64,000 nt of DNA from Brevundimonas albigilva (GTDB taxonomy: Bacteria; Pseudomonadota; Alphaproteobacteria; Caulobacterales; Caulobacteraceae). Shown in pieces: positions 53,614 through 63,277 of this stretch (its first letter is position 1; each line of letters opens with the position of its first letter). The notes below the pieces were generated by a model. That model saw only the letters and a program-made list of their open reading frames with translations. It searched no databases and was not told the origin of the DNA. The DNA lies in contig NZ_CP097298.1 in NCBI RefSeq assembly GCF_023503965.1, positions 1,195,001 through 1,259,000 on the forward strand, given 5' to 3'. Made by a program: the position numbers and the translations under genes.

Positions 53614-54240
53614 ATGTGCGACCATCATGACGACGAACTGACCGCCGGCTATCACCGTTTCCGGGCCGATCACTGGCCCGAAGCGCGCGCCGAGTACGAA
53701 ACCCTGGCCGAGAAGGGCCAGAAGCCGCACACCCTGATCGTGGCCTGTTCCGACAGCCGCGCCGACCCGGCCCTGATCTTCGACGCCAAGCCGGGCGAAC
53801 TGTTCGTGGTGCGCAACGTCGCCAATCTGGTCCCGCCGTATGAGCCGGACGGCAAGCTGCACGGCGTGTCGGCGGCGCTGGAGTTCGGGGTCAAGGTGCT
53901 GGGGGTTAAGCGGATCGTCGTCATGGGTCACGCCCACTGCGGCGGGGTCAACGCCATGATCAACGGCGCGCCCGACGTCGTCGCCGATTTCGTCGGCCCC
54001 TGGATCGCCCAGGGCGCGCCCGTCGTCCAGCACGTCGCCGAGACCGTCGCCCCCGACCAGCTGGAACGCGCGGCCGAGGAAGCCATCGTGCGCCTGTCGA
54101 TCCGAAACCTGCGCACCTTCCCCTGGATCGCCGAGCGCGAAGCCAGCGGCGCCCTGCGGCTCAGCGGCCTGCACTTCGGCATCGCCGACGGCGTCCTGAC
54201 CGCTCTGACCGACGCCCCCCGGTTCGAACCGTTGGCCTGA
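53614..54240 (+). CDS. Beta-carbonic anhydrase
   Basis: 208 aa. Zinc ligands and active-site residues: Cys and Asp in VACSDSRADP, His and Cys in VMGHAHCGGVN. FVVRNVANLVPPYEPDGKLHGVSAALEFGV completes the signature. Interconverts CO2 and bicarbonate in the cytoplasm. The ATG at 53614 lies 41 bp from the vapBC operator, so the two divergent promoters may overlap. Confidence 0.94.
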   Translation: MCDHHDDELTAGYHRFRADHWPEARAEYETLAEKGQKPHTLIVACSDSRADPALIFDAKPGELFVVRNVANLVPPYEPDGKLHGVSAALEFGVKVLGVKRIVVMGHAHCGGVNAMINGAPDVVADFVGPWIAQGAPVVQHVAETVAPDQLERAAEEAIVRLSIRNLRTFPWIAEREASGALRLSGLHFGIADGVLTALTDAPRFEPLA

Positions 54241-54247
54241 GTTGCGC

Positions 54248-54270
54248 AAAGTAGTGTCTTCCACTACTTT
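54248..54270 (+). promoter_or_regulatory. Palindromic operator of the Phd/PIN toxin-antitoxin pair
   Basis: AAAGTAGTG-N5-CACTACTTT, a perfect 9-bp inverted repeat ending 6 bp before the antitoxin ATG. The sequence is AT-richer than its surroundings and sits where the antitoxin would block transcription or initiation. Confidence 0.65.
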
Positions 54271-54276
54271 AATCGC

Positions 54277-54519
54277 ATGGAACGCACGGTAACCGCGACC
54301 GAGGCCAATCGGGACTTCTCCCGCATCTTCCGCGATGTGGCGCGCGGCGAGCGCTATGTCATCACCGCCCACGGCAAGCCCATGGTGCGGATGGAGCCTG
54401 CGGCGGAGCCGGCGACAGTCGAAGACCGCGCCGCGCGCCTTCGGGTCCTGGCGGACGAACTGGCGGTCCTGCCTGGCCGGGCGCCGGGTCCGATCACCCG
54501 CGAAGACGGCTACGCTTGA
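54277..54519 (+). CDS. Phd/YefM-type antitoxin
   Basis: 80 aa: TVTATEANRDFSRIFRDVARGERYVITAHGKPMVRMEP is the N-terminal Phd/YefM domain; the C-terminus (RLRVLADELAVLPGRAPGPITREDGYA) binds the toxin. TTGA overlap with the toxin gene. Operator upstream at 54248-54270. Confidence 0.91.
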   Translation: MERTVTATEANRDFSRIFRDVARGERYVITAHGKPMVRMEPAAEPATVEDRAARLRVLADELAVLPGRAPGPITREDGYA

Positions 54520-54971
54520 AGGTCGCCCTGGACACCAACGTCCTGGGCTACGCCGCCGGCATCGGCGACGACGAGGTGAAGCGGCGGCTGGCGCTGGGGC
54601 TGATCCGGGCTCTCGCTGGATCGTCCATGGTTCTGCCGACCCAGGTCGCGGGGGAATTCTACAACATCCTGACCCGCAAGGGCGGCCACGACCCGAAGAC
54701 AGCCCGCGGCGTCGTCCGGAACTGGGCGGACGCCATCGGCCTGACCGCGCCGACCGCCGCGACGATGGAGGCGGCTTTGGAAGGCGCGGCCTTCTTCAAC
54801 CTGCAGATCTGGGATGCGCTAGTTCTGAGCATCGCCGCCGAGGCGGGCTGCGCGCTTCTGCTTTCCGAAGACATGCAGGACGGCTTCGTCTATCGAGGCG
54901 TGACCGTCGCCAATCCGTTCGCGGAAACCTTGCACCCCCTGCTGGCGTCGCTGCTGGAGACCCCGTCATGA
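54516..54971 (+). CDS. VapC-like PIN-domain toxin
   Basis: 151 aa from a TTG overlapping the antitoxin stop. PIN acids: Asp in VALDTNVLGY, Glu in TQVAGEFYNIL near 47, Asp in LQIWDALVLSIAA and Asp in LLLSEDMQDGF. Predicted RNase. Its end overlaps the start of pgsA by 4 bp, so expression of the pair may affect pgsA translation. Confidence 0.9.
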   Translation: MKVALDTNVLGYAAGIGDDEVKRRLALGLIRALAGSSMVLPTQVAGEFYNILTRKGGHDPKTARGVVRNWADAIGLTAPTAATMEAALEGAAFFNLQIWDALVLSIAAEAGCALLLSEDMQDGFVYRGVTVANPFAETLHPLLASLLETPS

Positions 54972-55603
54972 CCGCGCCCGCCCACCGCGCCAATCCCATC
55001 CCCAACATCCTGACGGGCCTTCGCCTGTTCGCGGGCGTGGTGATGTTCCTGATCCTGGCCGGCGCCACCAGCGGCTTTCCCTTCGCCGATCAGTGGATGA
55101 GCCCGGACGATCAGTTCGCCCTCTACCGGACGGGGTTCTGGATCTTCGTCATCGCCGCCTCGACCGACTGGTTCGACGGCTGGCTGGCGCGGCGCTGGAA
55201 CGCGACCTCCAACTGGGGCGCCATCCTGGACCCGATCGCCGACAAGGTGCTGACCACCGGCGCCATCCTGGGCGTGCTGACCTCGGGCTCGGTGCCGCAG
55301 ATCATCATTCCCTGCGGGCTGATCCTGTTCCGCGAATTCGCCGTCTCGGCCCTGCGCGAGACGATGGCCGGCCGCATCGAGCTGCCGGTCACCCTGGCCG
55401 CCAAGTGGAAGACGACGCTGCAGATGGTGGCTCTGGGCTGCCAGCTGTTCGCCCGCAACTGGGACGGCTTCGGCCTGTCGTTCGAATATCTGGACGAGTT
55501 CCAGTTTTTCTCGGACGTGCTGATCTGGCTGGCGGCCATCATCACCCTGTGGACCGGCTGGCAGTATTTCCGCGAGGCGCGCCGCCAGATGCGGGCGATC
55601 TAG
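54968..55603 (+). CDS. pgsA: CDP-diacylglycerol-glycerol-3-phosphate 3-phosphatidyltransferase
   Basis: 211 aa, polytopic. The CDP-alcohol phosphotransferase motif is complete: DWFDGWLARRWNATSNWG followed by AILDPIADK (DG-x2-AR-x8-G-x3-D-x3-D). First committed step of phosphatidylglycerol synthesis. This essential gene starts within the last codons of a PIN toxin gene, an unusual arrangement. Confidence 0.94.
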   Translation: MTAPAHRANPIPNILTGLRLFAGVVMFLILAGATSGFPFADQWMSPDDQFALYRTGFWIFVIAASTDWFDGWLARRWNATSNWGAILDPIADKVLTTGAILGVLTSGSVPQIIIPCGLILFREFAVSALRETMAGRIELPVTLAAKWKTTLQMVALGCQLFARNWDGFGLSFEYLDEFQFFSDVLIWLAAIITLWTGWQYFREARRQMRAI

Positions 55604-55613
55604 GGCCGCAAAA

Positions 55614-56126
55614 TCAGGGCCTCAGGGTCAGGCCGTGCGGCGTGGCTTCGAAGCCCGACAGCCGGCCCAGGAAGCTCATGCCCAGCAGCGAATAGGCCAG
55701 GCCTTCCTCGACCACCAGGGCCTCGACCGCCTCGACCCGCGTCCCGCCGACGGAGACGGAGGACAGCCGCACCGGCGCGGCCCGCGCCAGGCCCGAGGCC
55801 GTCTGCACCTGCCGCGTGAAGGCGTCCGGGCCGGGATCGACGCCCAGCCGGCGCGCGTCCTGGCGGGTCAGGGCCACCACCGTGGCGCCGGTGTCGACCA
55901 GCACGTCCACGGCCCGGCCGTCGATGCGGGCCTGGGTCCAGTAATGGCCGTCGGCGCCACGCACGACCTGGGCCGAGGCGCCGCTGGCCTGGGGCGGCCG
56001 GGGCGCGACCACGGCGGCCTGGGCCTGGCCCGCGCCGTCCAGGCTGCGCACCGCCAGCGCGGTGGCGCACGAGAGCGTCAGGGCGACGCCGATCACGATG
56101 ACGGACTGCAGGTCGAACCGGATCAT
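55614..56126 (-). CDS. Retropepsin-like aspartic protease (TIGR02281 type)
   Basis: 170 aa: N-terminal membrane anchor (about 8-26), then a single aspartic protease lobe with the catalytic VDVLVDTGATVVALTRQDA and hydrophobic YSLLGMSFLGRLSGFE near the end. Probably periplasmic, active as a dimer. Convergent with pgsA, the two stops 10 bp apart. Confidence 0.9.
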   Translation of the reverse strand: MIRFDLQSVIVIGVALTLSCATALAVRSLDGAGQAQAAVVAPRPPQASGASAQVVRGADGHYWTQARIDGRAVDVLVDTGATVVALTRQDARRLGVDPGPDAFTRQVQTASGLARAAPVRLSSVSVGGTRVEAVEALVVEEGLAYSLLGMSFLGRLSGFEATPHGLTLRP

Positions 56127-56184
56127 GGCCCCGGTCTAGCGGACCGGTCTTGGGATGCGGTGAAGCGACGTGGCTGACGAAACC

Positions 56185-56391
56185 TTACCCGCCCAGCTTG
56201 ACCGGGTCGATGCGCCCCCGCCGCGACGGCAGGTCCGCCATCACCGCCGCCCGCTCCGCATCGCTCAGCGCCCGCCAGCCCGCGATCTCCTTCAGCGTGC
56301 GAAAGCATCCCAGGCACAGGCCGCTCTCGCCGTCGACGGCGCAGACCATCACGCACGGGCTGGCGATGGCGCGCGGCGGCCCCTCGCTCAT
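56185..56391 (-). CDS. DUF1289 domain protein
   Basis: 68 aa with the conserved Cys set SPCVMVCAVDGESGLCLGCFRT and EIAGWRALSDAERAAVMADLPSRR. Four Cys suggest a metal or Fe-S site; the function is not known. Common in Proteobacteria, often near aspartic protease or GST genes. Confidence 0.9.
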   Translation of the reverse strand: MSEGPPRAIASPCVMVCAVDGESGLCLGCFRTLKEIAGWRALSDAERAAVMADLPSRRGRIDPVKLGG

Positions 56392-56435
56392 TGTGACATC
56401 GAAGCGAATAATGCTCCGACCTCGGACTTATAAAT

Positions 56436-56463
56436 TTGCAAATTCACGAAACCGCCTTATATT
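56436..56463 (+). promoter_or_regulatory. Predicted housekeeping-type promoter
   Basis: TTGCAA (56436-56441) and TATATT (56458-56463) spaced 16 bp, within the most AT-rich stretch of this region. It would transcribe a leader of about 80 nt to the 50-aa gene at 56549. Confidence 0.5.
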
Positions 56464-56470
56464 GTCCGAT

Positions 56471-56515
56471 GACGCGAAACGACTGAGGGTGAGACCCCCA
56501 TAAGTACGACGCGTC
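56471..56515 (+). other. Structured leader element, possible attenuator
   Basis: GACGCG (56471-56476) pairs with CGCGTC (56510-56515). Inside, GGGT-GAG-ACCC forms a second hairpin (56487-56497), and ACGAC is repeated at both sides. The outer stem is followed by TCTTTTC, resembling a weak terminator. It lies between a predicted promoter and the Shine-Dalgarno of the 50-aa gene. A regulatory role is inference. Confidence 0.35.
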
Positions 56516-56548
56516 TCTTTTCATCGTTCTGCGAAAGGAGACGCCAAG

Positions 56549-56701
56549 ATGAACGATAAGGAGCGCAACCTCCAGCACGCCATGATGTCCTTCGCCCTGT
56601 GGGGCGGGATGCTGGTGAACAGTCGGCATATGCCGTCGAACGCGGGCCGGGTGGTCAGCCATCCCTCCAACTTCGTCCCCTATCCGATCAAGAAACGCTG
56701 A
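56549..56701 (+). CDS. Small protein (50 aa), hypothetical
   Basis: ATG at 56549 with a strong GAAAGGAG site 8 bases upstream. The protein (MNDKERNLQHAMMSFALWGG at the start, FVPYPIKKR at the end) has a short amphipathic or weakly hydrophobic helix and a basic tail. A strong terminator follows 24 bases after the stop, so promoter, leader, gene and terminator form a complete unit. I do not recognise a family. Confidence 0.72.
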   Translation: MNDKERNLQHAMMSFALWGGMLVNSRHMPSNAGRVVSHPSNFVPYPIKKR

Positions 56702-56724
56702 AGCCGCCCGCGGCCGGCGATACG

Positions 56725-56750
56725 AAAGCCCCGGTTCGACCGGGGCTTTT
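56725..56750 (+). terminator. Rho-independent terminator after the 50-aa gene
   Basis: A perfect 11-bp stem (AAAGCCCCGGT and its complement) with loop TCG, running into TTTT on the plus strand. Textbook terminator form; it insulates the crotonase gene that follows. Confidence 0.9.
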
Positions 56751-56815
56751 GCAATCCGGGCTTGCCTGACCCGGCGTCCAGCGTCGATGACGGGGCCAGC
56801 CGAAGGAGACGACGC

Positions 56816-57630
56816 ATGGCCCCGGTCCCCGAACATCGCCTGATCCGTCACGACCGCCAGGGCGGCGTCCTGATCTGGACGCTGGACCGCGAGCATCGGC
56901 TGAACGCCCTGCCCGACCTGACCGACGGCGAGGAATTCGCCGCCGCCTGCGCCGAGGCCAATGCGGATCACGGCGTCCGCTGCGTGGTGCTGACCGGCGC
57001 GGGGCGCGCCTTTTCCGCCGGCGGCGACCTGACGGCCATGCGCGACGGGCGCGACCTGTTCGCGGGCTCGGGCGCCGAAATCCGCCAGCGCTATCGCCGC
57101 GTGGTTCACCGCATCGTGCGCGCGCTCTACGATCTGGAGGTTCCGCTGGTCTCGGCCGTCAACGGCCCGGCCATGGGCCTGGGATGCGGCATCGCCTGCA
57201 CCGCCGACATCCGCATCGCCTCGGACCGGGCCAGCTTCGGCGTGCCCTTCCTCAAGCTGGGCATCATCCCCGGCGACGGCGGGGCCTGGCGGCTGCCGCG
57301 CGACGTCGGCTACGCCCGCGCCGCCGAAATGCTGTTCACCGGCCGCAGCGTCGACGCCGAGACGGCCGAGCGCTGGGGCCTGGTCAATCGCGTGGTCCCC
57401 ACGACCGGCTGATGGACGAGGCCCTGCTGACCGCCGGCCAGATCGCGGCCCAGCCGCCCCACGCCCTGCGCATGGCCAAAGCCCTGATGCGCCAGGGCCG
57501 CGACCAGACCTTCGAGCAGATCCTGGAGTTGTCGGCCGCCCTGCAGGCCCTGGCCCACCAGACCGACGACCACCGGGAAGGCGTCGCCGCCGTCCTGGAA
57601 AAGCGCCCCGCCGACTTCACGGGGCGCTAG
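56816..57630 (+). CDS. Enoyl-CoA hydratase/isomerase family protein (frameshifted)
   Basis: Corrected length 271 aa. Crotonase motifs: LDREHRLNALPDLTDGEE, CVVLTGAGRAFSAGGDLTAM (oxyanion hole), NGPAMGLGCGIACTADIRIAS and GIIPGDGGAWRLPR. The frame breaks after VNRVVP; LMDEALLTAGQIAAQPPHALRMAK continues in another frame to the stop at 57630. A missing C in the CCCC run at 57397-57401 explains it. AAGGAG 6 bases before ATG 56816. Probable fatty acid or aromatic acyl-CoA hydration; no pathway partners adjacent. Confidence 0.88.
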
Positions 57631-57652
57631 TCGAGGTCAGGGGTCGTGCGGC

Positions 57653-58661
57653 CTACTGCGGCCGCACCATCGCCCGCTCGGGGCCGACGCCGACGGCGGC
57701 TTCGCGCTTGGCGCCCGCGGTCTCGCCCGGCTTCATGAACTTGACCAGGACGCGCTGGCCGATCAGCAGCGGCGCGTCGCCGGCCGAGGCCACCACCTCG
57801 ACCACCCGCTCGTCGGTGCGCTGCGAGGGATCGTCGGACGCCAGCTTGCGCGCGCCGAACACCGCCGCCCGACGCATGACCGAGCCGACATAGACCTTGG
57901 ACGGGTCGCCCTCCGGGGTGATCTCCACCGCCTGGCCGTCGGTCAGGTTGGGCAGGTCGCTCTCGACCACCTCGGCGCGGACGATGCGCGGCGCGTCGGG
58001 CTCCAGGTCGAACATGGTCGAGACGTTCAGGGTCGAGGCGCCGGCGCCGGGGTTGGCGTAGCGACGCACGATGCGGCCCGCGGTCGGGGCGCGGATGACC
58101 GTCAGCTCCTCGTCATAGCGGGCCTGGGCCAGCTGGGCGCGGGCGGTCTGGACGGCGGCGGTCTGCGATCCCAGCCGGGCCTGGGCCGTGGCGATGGCGT
58201 CCTGGGCCTGGTCCATGCGCTGGGCGGCGACGAAGTTGGTGGCGACCAGTCGCGACAGGCGATCGTGCTCGCGCTGGGCGGTGCGGATGTCGACCTGGAT
58301 CTGGGCCAGTTGGCTCTCCGGCCTGGTTGACGGCGGCCTGGGCGCTCTGCACGGCCAGGCGCGCCTCGTCGTCCTCCTGGCGGGCCAGGATCTGGCCGGC
58401 CACGACGCGGTCGCCTTCCTGCACCAGGACGTCGCGCACCACGCCGCCGCGCCGGGCGGCGATCTGGATGATGCCGCCCTCGACGTCCACCTTGCCGTTG
58501 GCGATGGCCGCATAGGGGCTTTCGACCTTGGTGGCGGCCGCCTTCTCGGCCTCGGCCTTCTTGGTCTTGGCGGCCGACTGGAACAGCATGAAGCCCACCA
58601 CCAGCACGATGATGACCAGCAGGCCGAGCCAGGTGCGTTTTTTCTTCAGGAAGCCGGGCAT
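57653..58661 (-). CDS. HlyD-family periplasmic adaptor of an ABC exporter (frameshifted)
   Basis: Corrected length 335 aa. The N-terminal frame has an inner-membrane anchor (residues 10-27) and biotinyl-lipoyl half (IIQIAARRGGVVRDVLVQEGDRVVAGQIL), ending at AAVNQA. The second frame carries the coiled coil (ESQLAQIQVDIRTAQREHDRLSRLV), RAPTAGRIVRRYANPGAG and the beta-barrel region. One extra base near 58315-58324 splits it. It follows an ABC ATPase and permease gene on the same strand: a DevBCA/MacAB-like tripartite exporter. No outer-membrane TolC gene is in the window. Confidence 0.88.
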
Positions 58662-58696
58662 GGGGCGTGTCGTCCTAAGGGGTTCGTCTTGGGGGT

Positions 58697-59448
<752 letters not shown>

Positions 59449-59452
<4 letters not shown>

Positions 59453-60622
59453 CGCAGCAAATCCGCCGGTTGGCTCTTCTTCAGGACGCCCAGCGACAGC
59501 AGGCCCGACCCCATGGCGATCAGGACCAGACCGACGCCGACCACCAGCAGCAGGCTGAACGGCAGGGCGATGATGACCCCGCCCATCCGCGCCAGCAGCG
59601 ACAGCAGCCACGTCAGCAGGACGGCCGCCGCCACCCCCACCAGACCGACCCAGAAACTCAGTTCGACGACGATCCGGCGCAGGCTGCCCATGCCCACGCC
59701 CAGGGCCCGCAGCGAGGCGAACTCCTTGATGTTGGCCATGATGGCGCCGCGCAGGGTCTGCCAGGTGATGGCCACGCCGATGATGATGCCCAGCACCACG
59801 CAGCCGCCGATGATGATGACCAGTATGCCTTCCTCGAACATCGACTTGGCGTTGGCGTCGGCCAGCTCCTGACGGGTCCAGGCGCGCCACTGGCCCTTGC
59901 CCATCTCGTTCAGCTGGGCCGCGACCACCGTCGCCTTGGCCGGGTCGCGCAGCTTGATCATCAGCGGGCCGCCCATGGTGTTGCCCCACGACTGGCCCAG
60001 CATCCGCAGCGAGTCCCGCGACATCACGATGGTCGGCTGCATCATGTTGGGATAGCCGCGCAGCACCCCCACCACCGTCACCGTCTGGCCGGCGTAGATG
60101 GCGCGGTCGCCCAGCTTGACGCCCAGGGTTCCCAGCGCGGTCTCGTCCACCGCGATGGTGAAGGGCTGGCGCAGCGCCGCGACCAGTTCGTCGGAATAGT
60201 CGGTCGGTATGGTGACCGAGCCGGGCTGGGTGTCGATGACGTTGACCATCACCTGACGCGACTTGGGCGCGCCCTGGCGCGCGCGCTCGGCCTGGCTCAT
60301 CGTCGGATCGACGTCGCGCGACGTTCTGCAGGTTGCCGCCGTTGATCTCCATGGCCCGCACCTCGACCACCTCGGGGTGGTTGTAGGCCAGGGGGATGAA
60401 CCGCCGGGGCACGCCCATGGAGCCGCCGAACAGCTGGGTCGCGCCGGGCTGCATGATGATGACGTCGGCGCGCGACCGCTCGATGGCGGCGGTGAACCCC
60501 TTGCCGATGCCGATGAACACCCCGGTCATGGCCAGGACCAGCAACCCCGACAGCGCCAGGGCCATGACCGCGGCCATGTAGCGACGCCATTCGAACAGCA
60601 ATGTAGATAAAGCGAGCGACAT
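59449..60622 (-). CDS. FtsX/DevC-like ABC transporter permease (frameshifted)
   Basis: Corrected length 391 aa. N-terminal helix (YMAAVMALALSGLLVLAMTGVFIGIG) and start of the periplasmic domain (RADVIIMQPGATQLFGG) are in one frame, ending near NGGNLQNVA. The second frame reads TMSQAERARQG to three C-terminal helices (ILVIIIGGCVVLGIIIGVAITW, FWVGLVGVAAAVLLTWLLSLL, LLVVGVGLVLIAMGSGLLSL). Two bases missing in the GCGCG stretch at 60312-60322 account for it. First gene of the exporter operon; its substrate is unknown. Confidence 0.88.
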
Positions 60623-60795
60623 GAAGCGCTGAAATCCCCCGAACCGAGTTCTATCTGACCGCGCGCTTGCTCGCGGCCAAGTTAAATCGGGGTAAGGCGG
60701 CGCCGACGCACCGACTTGCCCACGCCGCGGCGGCGGGTCTAGTTACAGAATAACGGCCGGATCGACCCGATCCCGGCGCCCGGAGAACACGCCCG

Positions 60796-62880
60796 ATGTC
60801 CCTGCCTTCGCTTCGTCTCACCGCCTCGCTGGCCGCCCTGGGCGCCGCGACCGCCGTCCTGTCCGCGCCCGCCGCTCCGGCCAAGGCCGAGGAGGGAATG
60901 TGGACGTTCGACAACTTCCCGATCGCCACGGTGAACCAGACCTATGGCGTGAACATCGACCAGGCCTGGCTGGACCGGGTGCGTGAGGCGGCGGTGCGGC
61001 TGCAGGGCTGCTCGGCGTCGCTGGTGTCGGGCGAAGGCCTGATCCTGACCAACCACCACTGCGTCGTCGGCTGCGTCCAGGACCTGTCGGACGCCCAGCA
61101 CGACTACGTCAAGAACGGCTGGATGCCCGCGACCCGCGAGGACGAGAAGAAGTGCCCCGGCCAGACGGCCGAGATCCTGACCGACATCACCGACGTCACC
61201 GAACGCGTCCAGGGCGCCGGCCAGGGCCTGGAGGGCGCCGCCTTCGTCCAGGCCCGCAACGCCGAGGCTGAGAAAATCCAGAAGGAAGGCTGCGGCGACG
61301 ATCCGAAGTGGACCTGCCAGGTCATCAGCCTGTACCGCGGCGGCCAATACAAGCTCTACAAGTTCCGCAAGTACGACGACGTGCGCCTGGTCTTCGCGCC
61401 CGAGTTCCAGGCCGCCTTCTTCGGCGGCGATCCGGACAACTTCAACTTCCCGCGCTATGCCCTGGATAGCGGCTTCCTGCGCATCTACGAGGACGGCAAG
61501 CCGGTCGCCACGCCCAACCACCTGACCTGGAATCCGAACGCGCCCAAGGAAGGCGACGTCACCTTCGTCGCCGGCAACCCCGGCACGACCCAGCGCCTGC
61601 TGACGGTGGCCCAGCTGGAGGCGCTGCGCGACCAGCAGCTGCCGATCAGCCTGATCCAGTTCTCCGAACTGCGCGGCCGCCTGCTGGAGTATTCGACCAC
61701 CGGCGATGAGGCCAAGCGCGTCGCCGTCGATCCGATCTTCGGCCTGGAGAACAGCTTCAAGGTCTATTACGGGCAGCAGGGCGCCCTGACCGATCCGGCC
61801 TTCATGGCCAGGAAGCGCCAGGAAGAGGCCGACCTGCGCCAGCGCGTCGCCGCCGACCCCGAACTGGCCGCCCGCATCGGCGACCCCTGGGCCGACCTGG
61901 AGCGCGTGGCCCAGGCCCAGCGCGACCTCTACCTGCCCTATCGCCAGCTGGAATCCGGCCCGCGTTCGCAGCTCTACAGCTACGCCAAGGCCATCGTCCG
62001 CGCGGCCAAGGAACGCGCCAAGCCGGTCGCCGAACGCCGCCCCGGCTACACCGACGCCGACATCGCCGCCCTGGGCCGCCGCCTGGCCCAGAACGCGCCG
62101 ATCTCGAACGACATCGAGGAGATCTACATGGCGTTCTGGCTGTCCAAGACCCGCGAATACCTGACCGTCGACAATCCGCAGGTGAAGGCGCTGCTGGGCA
62201 AAGACAGCCCCGAACAGATCGCCCAGCGCACCGTCTCGGGCACCCGCCTGGCCGACCCGGCCTTCCGCGCCCAGGCCCTGGCCATGACGCCGGAACAGCT
62301 GGCCGCCTCGGGCGACGCCATGATCCAGTTCGTCCTGGCCAACGACGACGCGGCCCAGGCCATCCGCACCCAGTGGGAATCGGCCGTCTCGGGCCCGACC
62401 AGCCGCGCGGGAGAAAAGATCGCCCAGGCCCGCTTCGCCGCCTACGGCACCAATCTCTATCCGGACGCCACCTTCAGCCTTCGCCTGTCCTACGGCTCGG
62501 TCAAGGGCTGGACCTACCAGGGAGTGACGGTGGAGCCCTTCACCTACATCGGCGGCCTGTATGAGCGGAACACCGGCGCCGAGCCCTTCAACGCGGCCGA
62601 GGACTGGCTGGCGGCCGAGGACAAGGTCAACAAGCAGACCGTCTATGACTTCGTCTCGACCAACGACATCATCGGCGGCAACTCCGGCTCGCCGGTGATC
62701 AACGCCAAGGGCGAGGTGATCGGCGCCGCCTTCGACGGCAACATCCACTCGCTGGGCGGCAGCTTCGGCTACGACGGAAACCTGAACCGCACGGTCACGG
62801 TCTCCACCGCCGCCATCACCGAGGCGCTGCGCAACGTCTATCACCAGCCCCGCCTGCTGGAAGAACTGGGCGTGGAGTAA
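60796..62880 (+). CDS. S46-family dipeptidyl-peptidase (DPP7/DPP11 type)
   Basis: 694 aa. Signal peptide (residues 1-31, ending AKAEE), then EGMWTFDNFPIATVNQTYGV, typical of S46. Catalytic His in GLILTNHHCVVG, Asp in the FGGDPDNFNFPRYALD region and Ser in IGGNSGSPVINAKGEVIG near 633. Such enzymes remove dipeptides from oligopeptide N-termini in the periplasm. Non-fermenting Gram-negatives that use peptides carry several. Monocistronic; the divergent exporter operon starts 174 bp away. Confidence 0.95.
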   Translation: MSLPSLRLTASLAALGAATAVLSAPAAPAKAEEGMWTFDNFPIATVNQTYGVNIDQAWLDRVREAAVRLQGCSASLVSGEGLILTNHHCVVGCVQDLSDAQHDYVKNGWMPATREDEKKCPGQTAEILTDITDVTERVQGAGQGLEGAAFVQARNAEAEKIQKEGCGDDPKWTCQVISLYRGGQYKLYKFRKYDDVRLVFAPEFQAAFFGGDPDNFNFPRYALDSGFLRIYEDGKPVATPNHLTWNPNAPKEGDVTFVAGNPGTTQRLLTVAQLEALRDQQLPISLIQFSELRGRLLEYSTTGDEAKRVAVDPIFGLENSFKVYYGQQGALTDPAFMARKRQEEADLRQRVAADPELAARIGDPWADLERVAQAQRDLYLPYRQLESGPRSQLYSYAKAIVRAAKERAKPVAERRPGYTDADIAALGRRLAQNAPISNDIEEIYMAFWLSKTREYLTVDNPQVKALLGKDSPEQIAQRTVSGTRLADPAFRAQALAMTPEQLAASGDAMIQFVLANDDAAQAIRTQWESAVSGPTSRAGEKIAQARFAAYGTNLYPDATFSLRLSYGSVKGWTYQGVTVEPFTYIGGLYERNTGAEPFNAAEDWLAAEDKVNKQTVYDFVSTNDIIGGNSGSPVINAKGEVIGAAFDGNIHSLGGSFGYDGNLNRTVTVSTAAITEALRNVYHQPRLLEELGVE

Positions 62881-63277
62881 GAACTAGAACGCCCCTGGGT
62901 ATCGCCTCCGGCGATCCCGAGGATAAACTCCGCAAGACGGATGAGGGGGCTGGTTGACCCGGCCTCCCTCTTTCCGTTCTGGATGCGGACAGAGCCCCCT
63001 CATCCGAGCCCTTCGGGCCCACCTTCTCCCGCAAGGGGAAAATCATCTGTAGCAGGTGCAGAGGCACGGCTGTTTCAAAATGGCCAATCGCATCAACAAG
63101 ATGTGTCATTTTGCGAATTATTTCAGTGCATTAATCGCCGGGCGGCAATGCGGATCAAGTAGGACTGAGTCGGACCTTTTGAGACCTCCAAAGGTGGTTT
63201 GTCAGGTGGTTCAGGCCCAGCCTCGGCGGCCCGTCAATTGCCGGACCTCCTCCGTCGTTCAGAACGGAGTGATTTAG
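62881..63277. other. Gene-free region with repeats before the integrase
   Basis: Directly after the S46 stop, a bulged hairpin (GGGTATCGCC-TCC-GGCGATCCC, 62897-62918) lacks a T-run. CGGATGAGGGGGCT at 62938-62951 is mirrored exactly at 62993-63006, followed by a CCCTTCGGGCCCACCTTCTCCCGCAAGGGG-type intergenic repeat. From about 63060 the DNA is more AT-rich; CAAAATG (63076) and CATTTTG (63107) form a spaced dyad. No tRNA or convincing ORF is present; an attachment site may lie here but I cannot delimit it. Confidence 0.5.
62938..63045. repeat. Intergenic repeat with 14-bp perfect inverted arms
   Basis: CGGATGAGGGGGCT and its exact complement lie 41 bp apart, and a GAGCCCTTCGGGCCC-type hairpin and CTTCTCCCGCAAGGGGA follow. 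The CTCCCGCAAGGGG block resembles common alphaproteobacterial intergenic repeats and is related in style, not sequence, to the cassettes at 12.5 and 26.7 kb. Confidence 0.55.

Noticed and set aside
60739..62844. A 701-codon minus-strand frame opposite the S46 peptidase
   Set aside because: Shadow of the real gene, which has a signal peptide and full catalytic motifs on the plus strand.
62938..63006. The 14-bp inverted repeat as an attachment site for the integrase
   Set aside because: Attachment sites are direct repeats at both ends of an island; this is an inverted repeat belonging to an intergenic repeat, and the other island end is outside the window.
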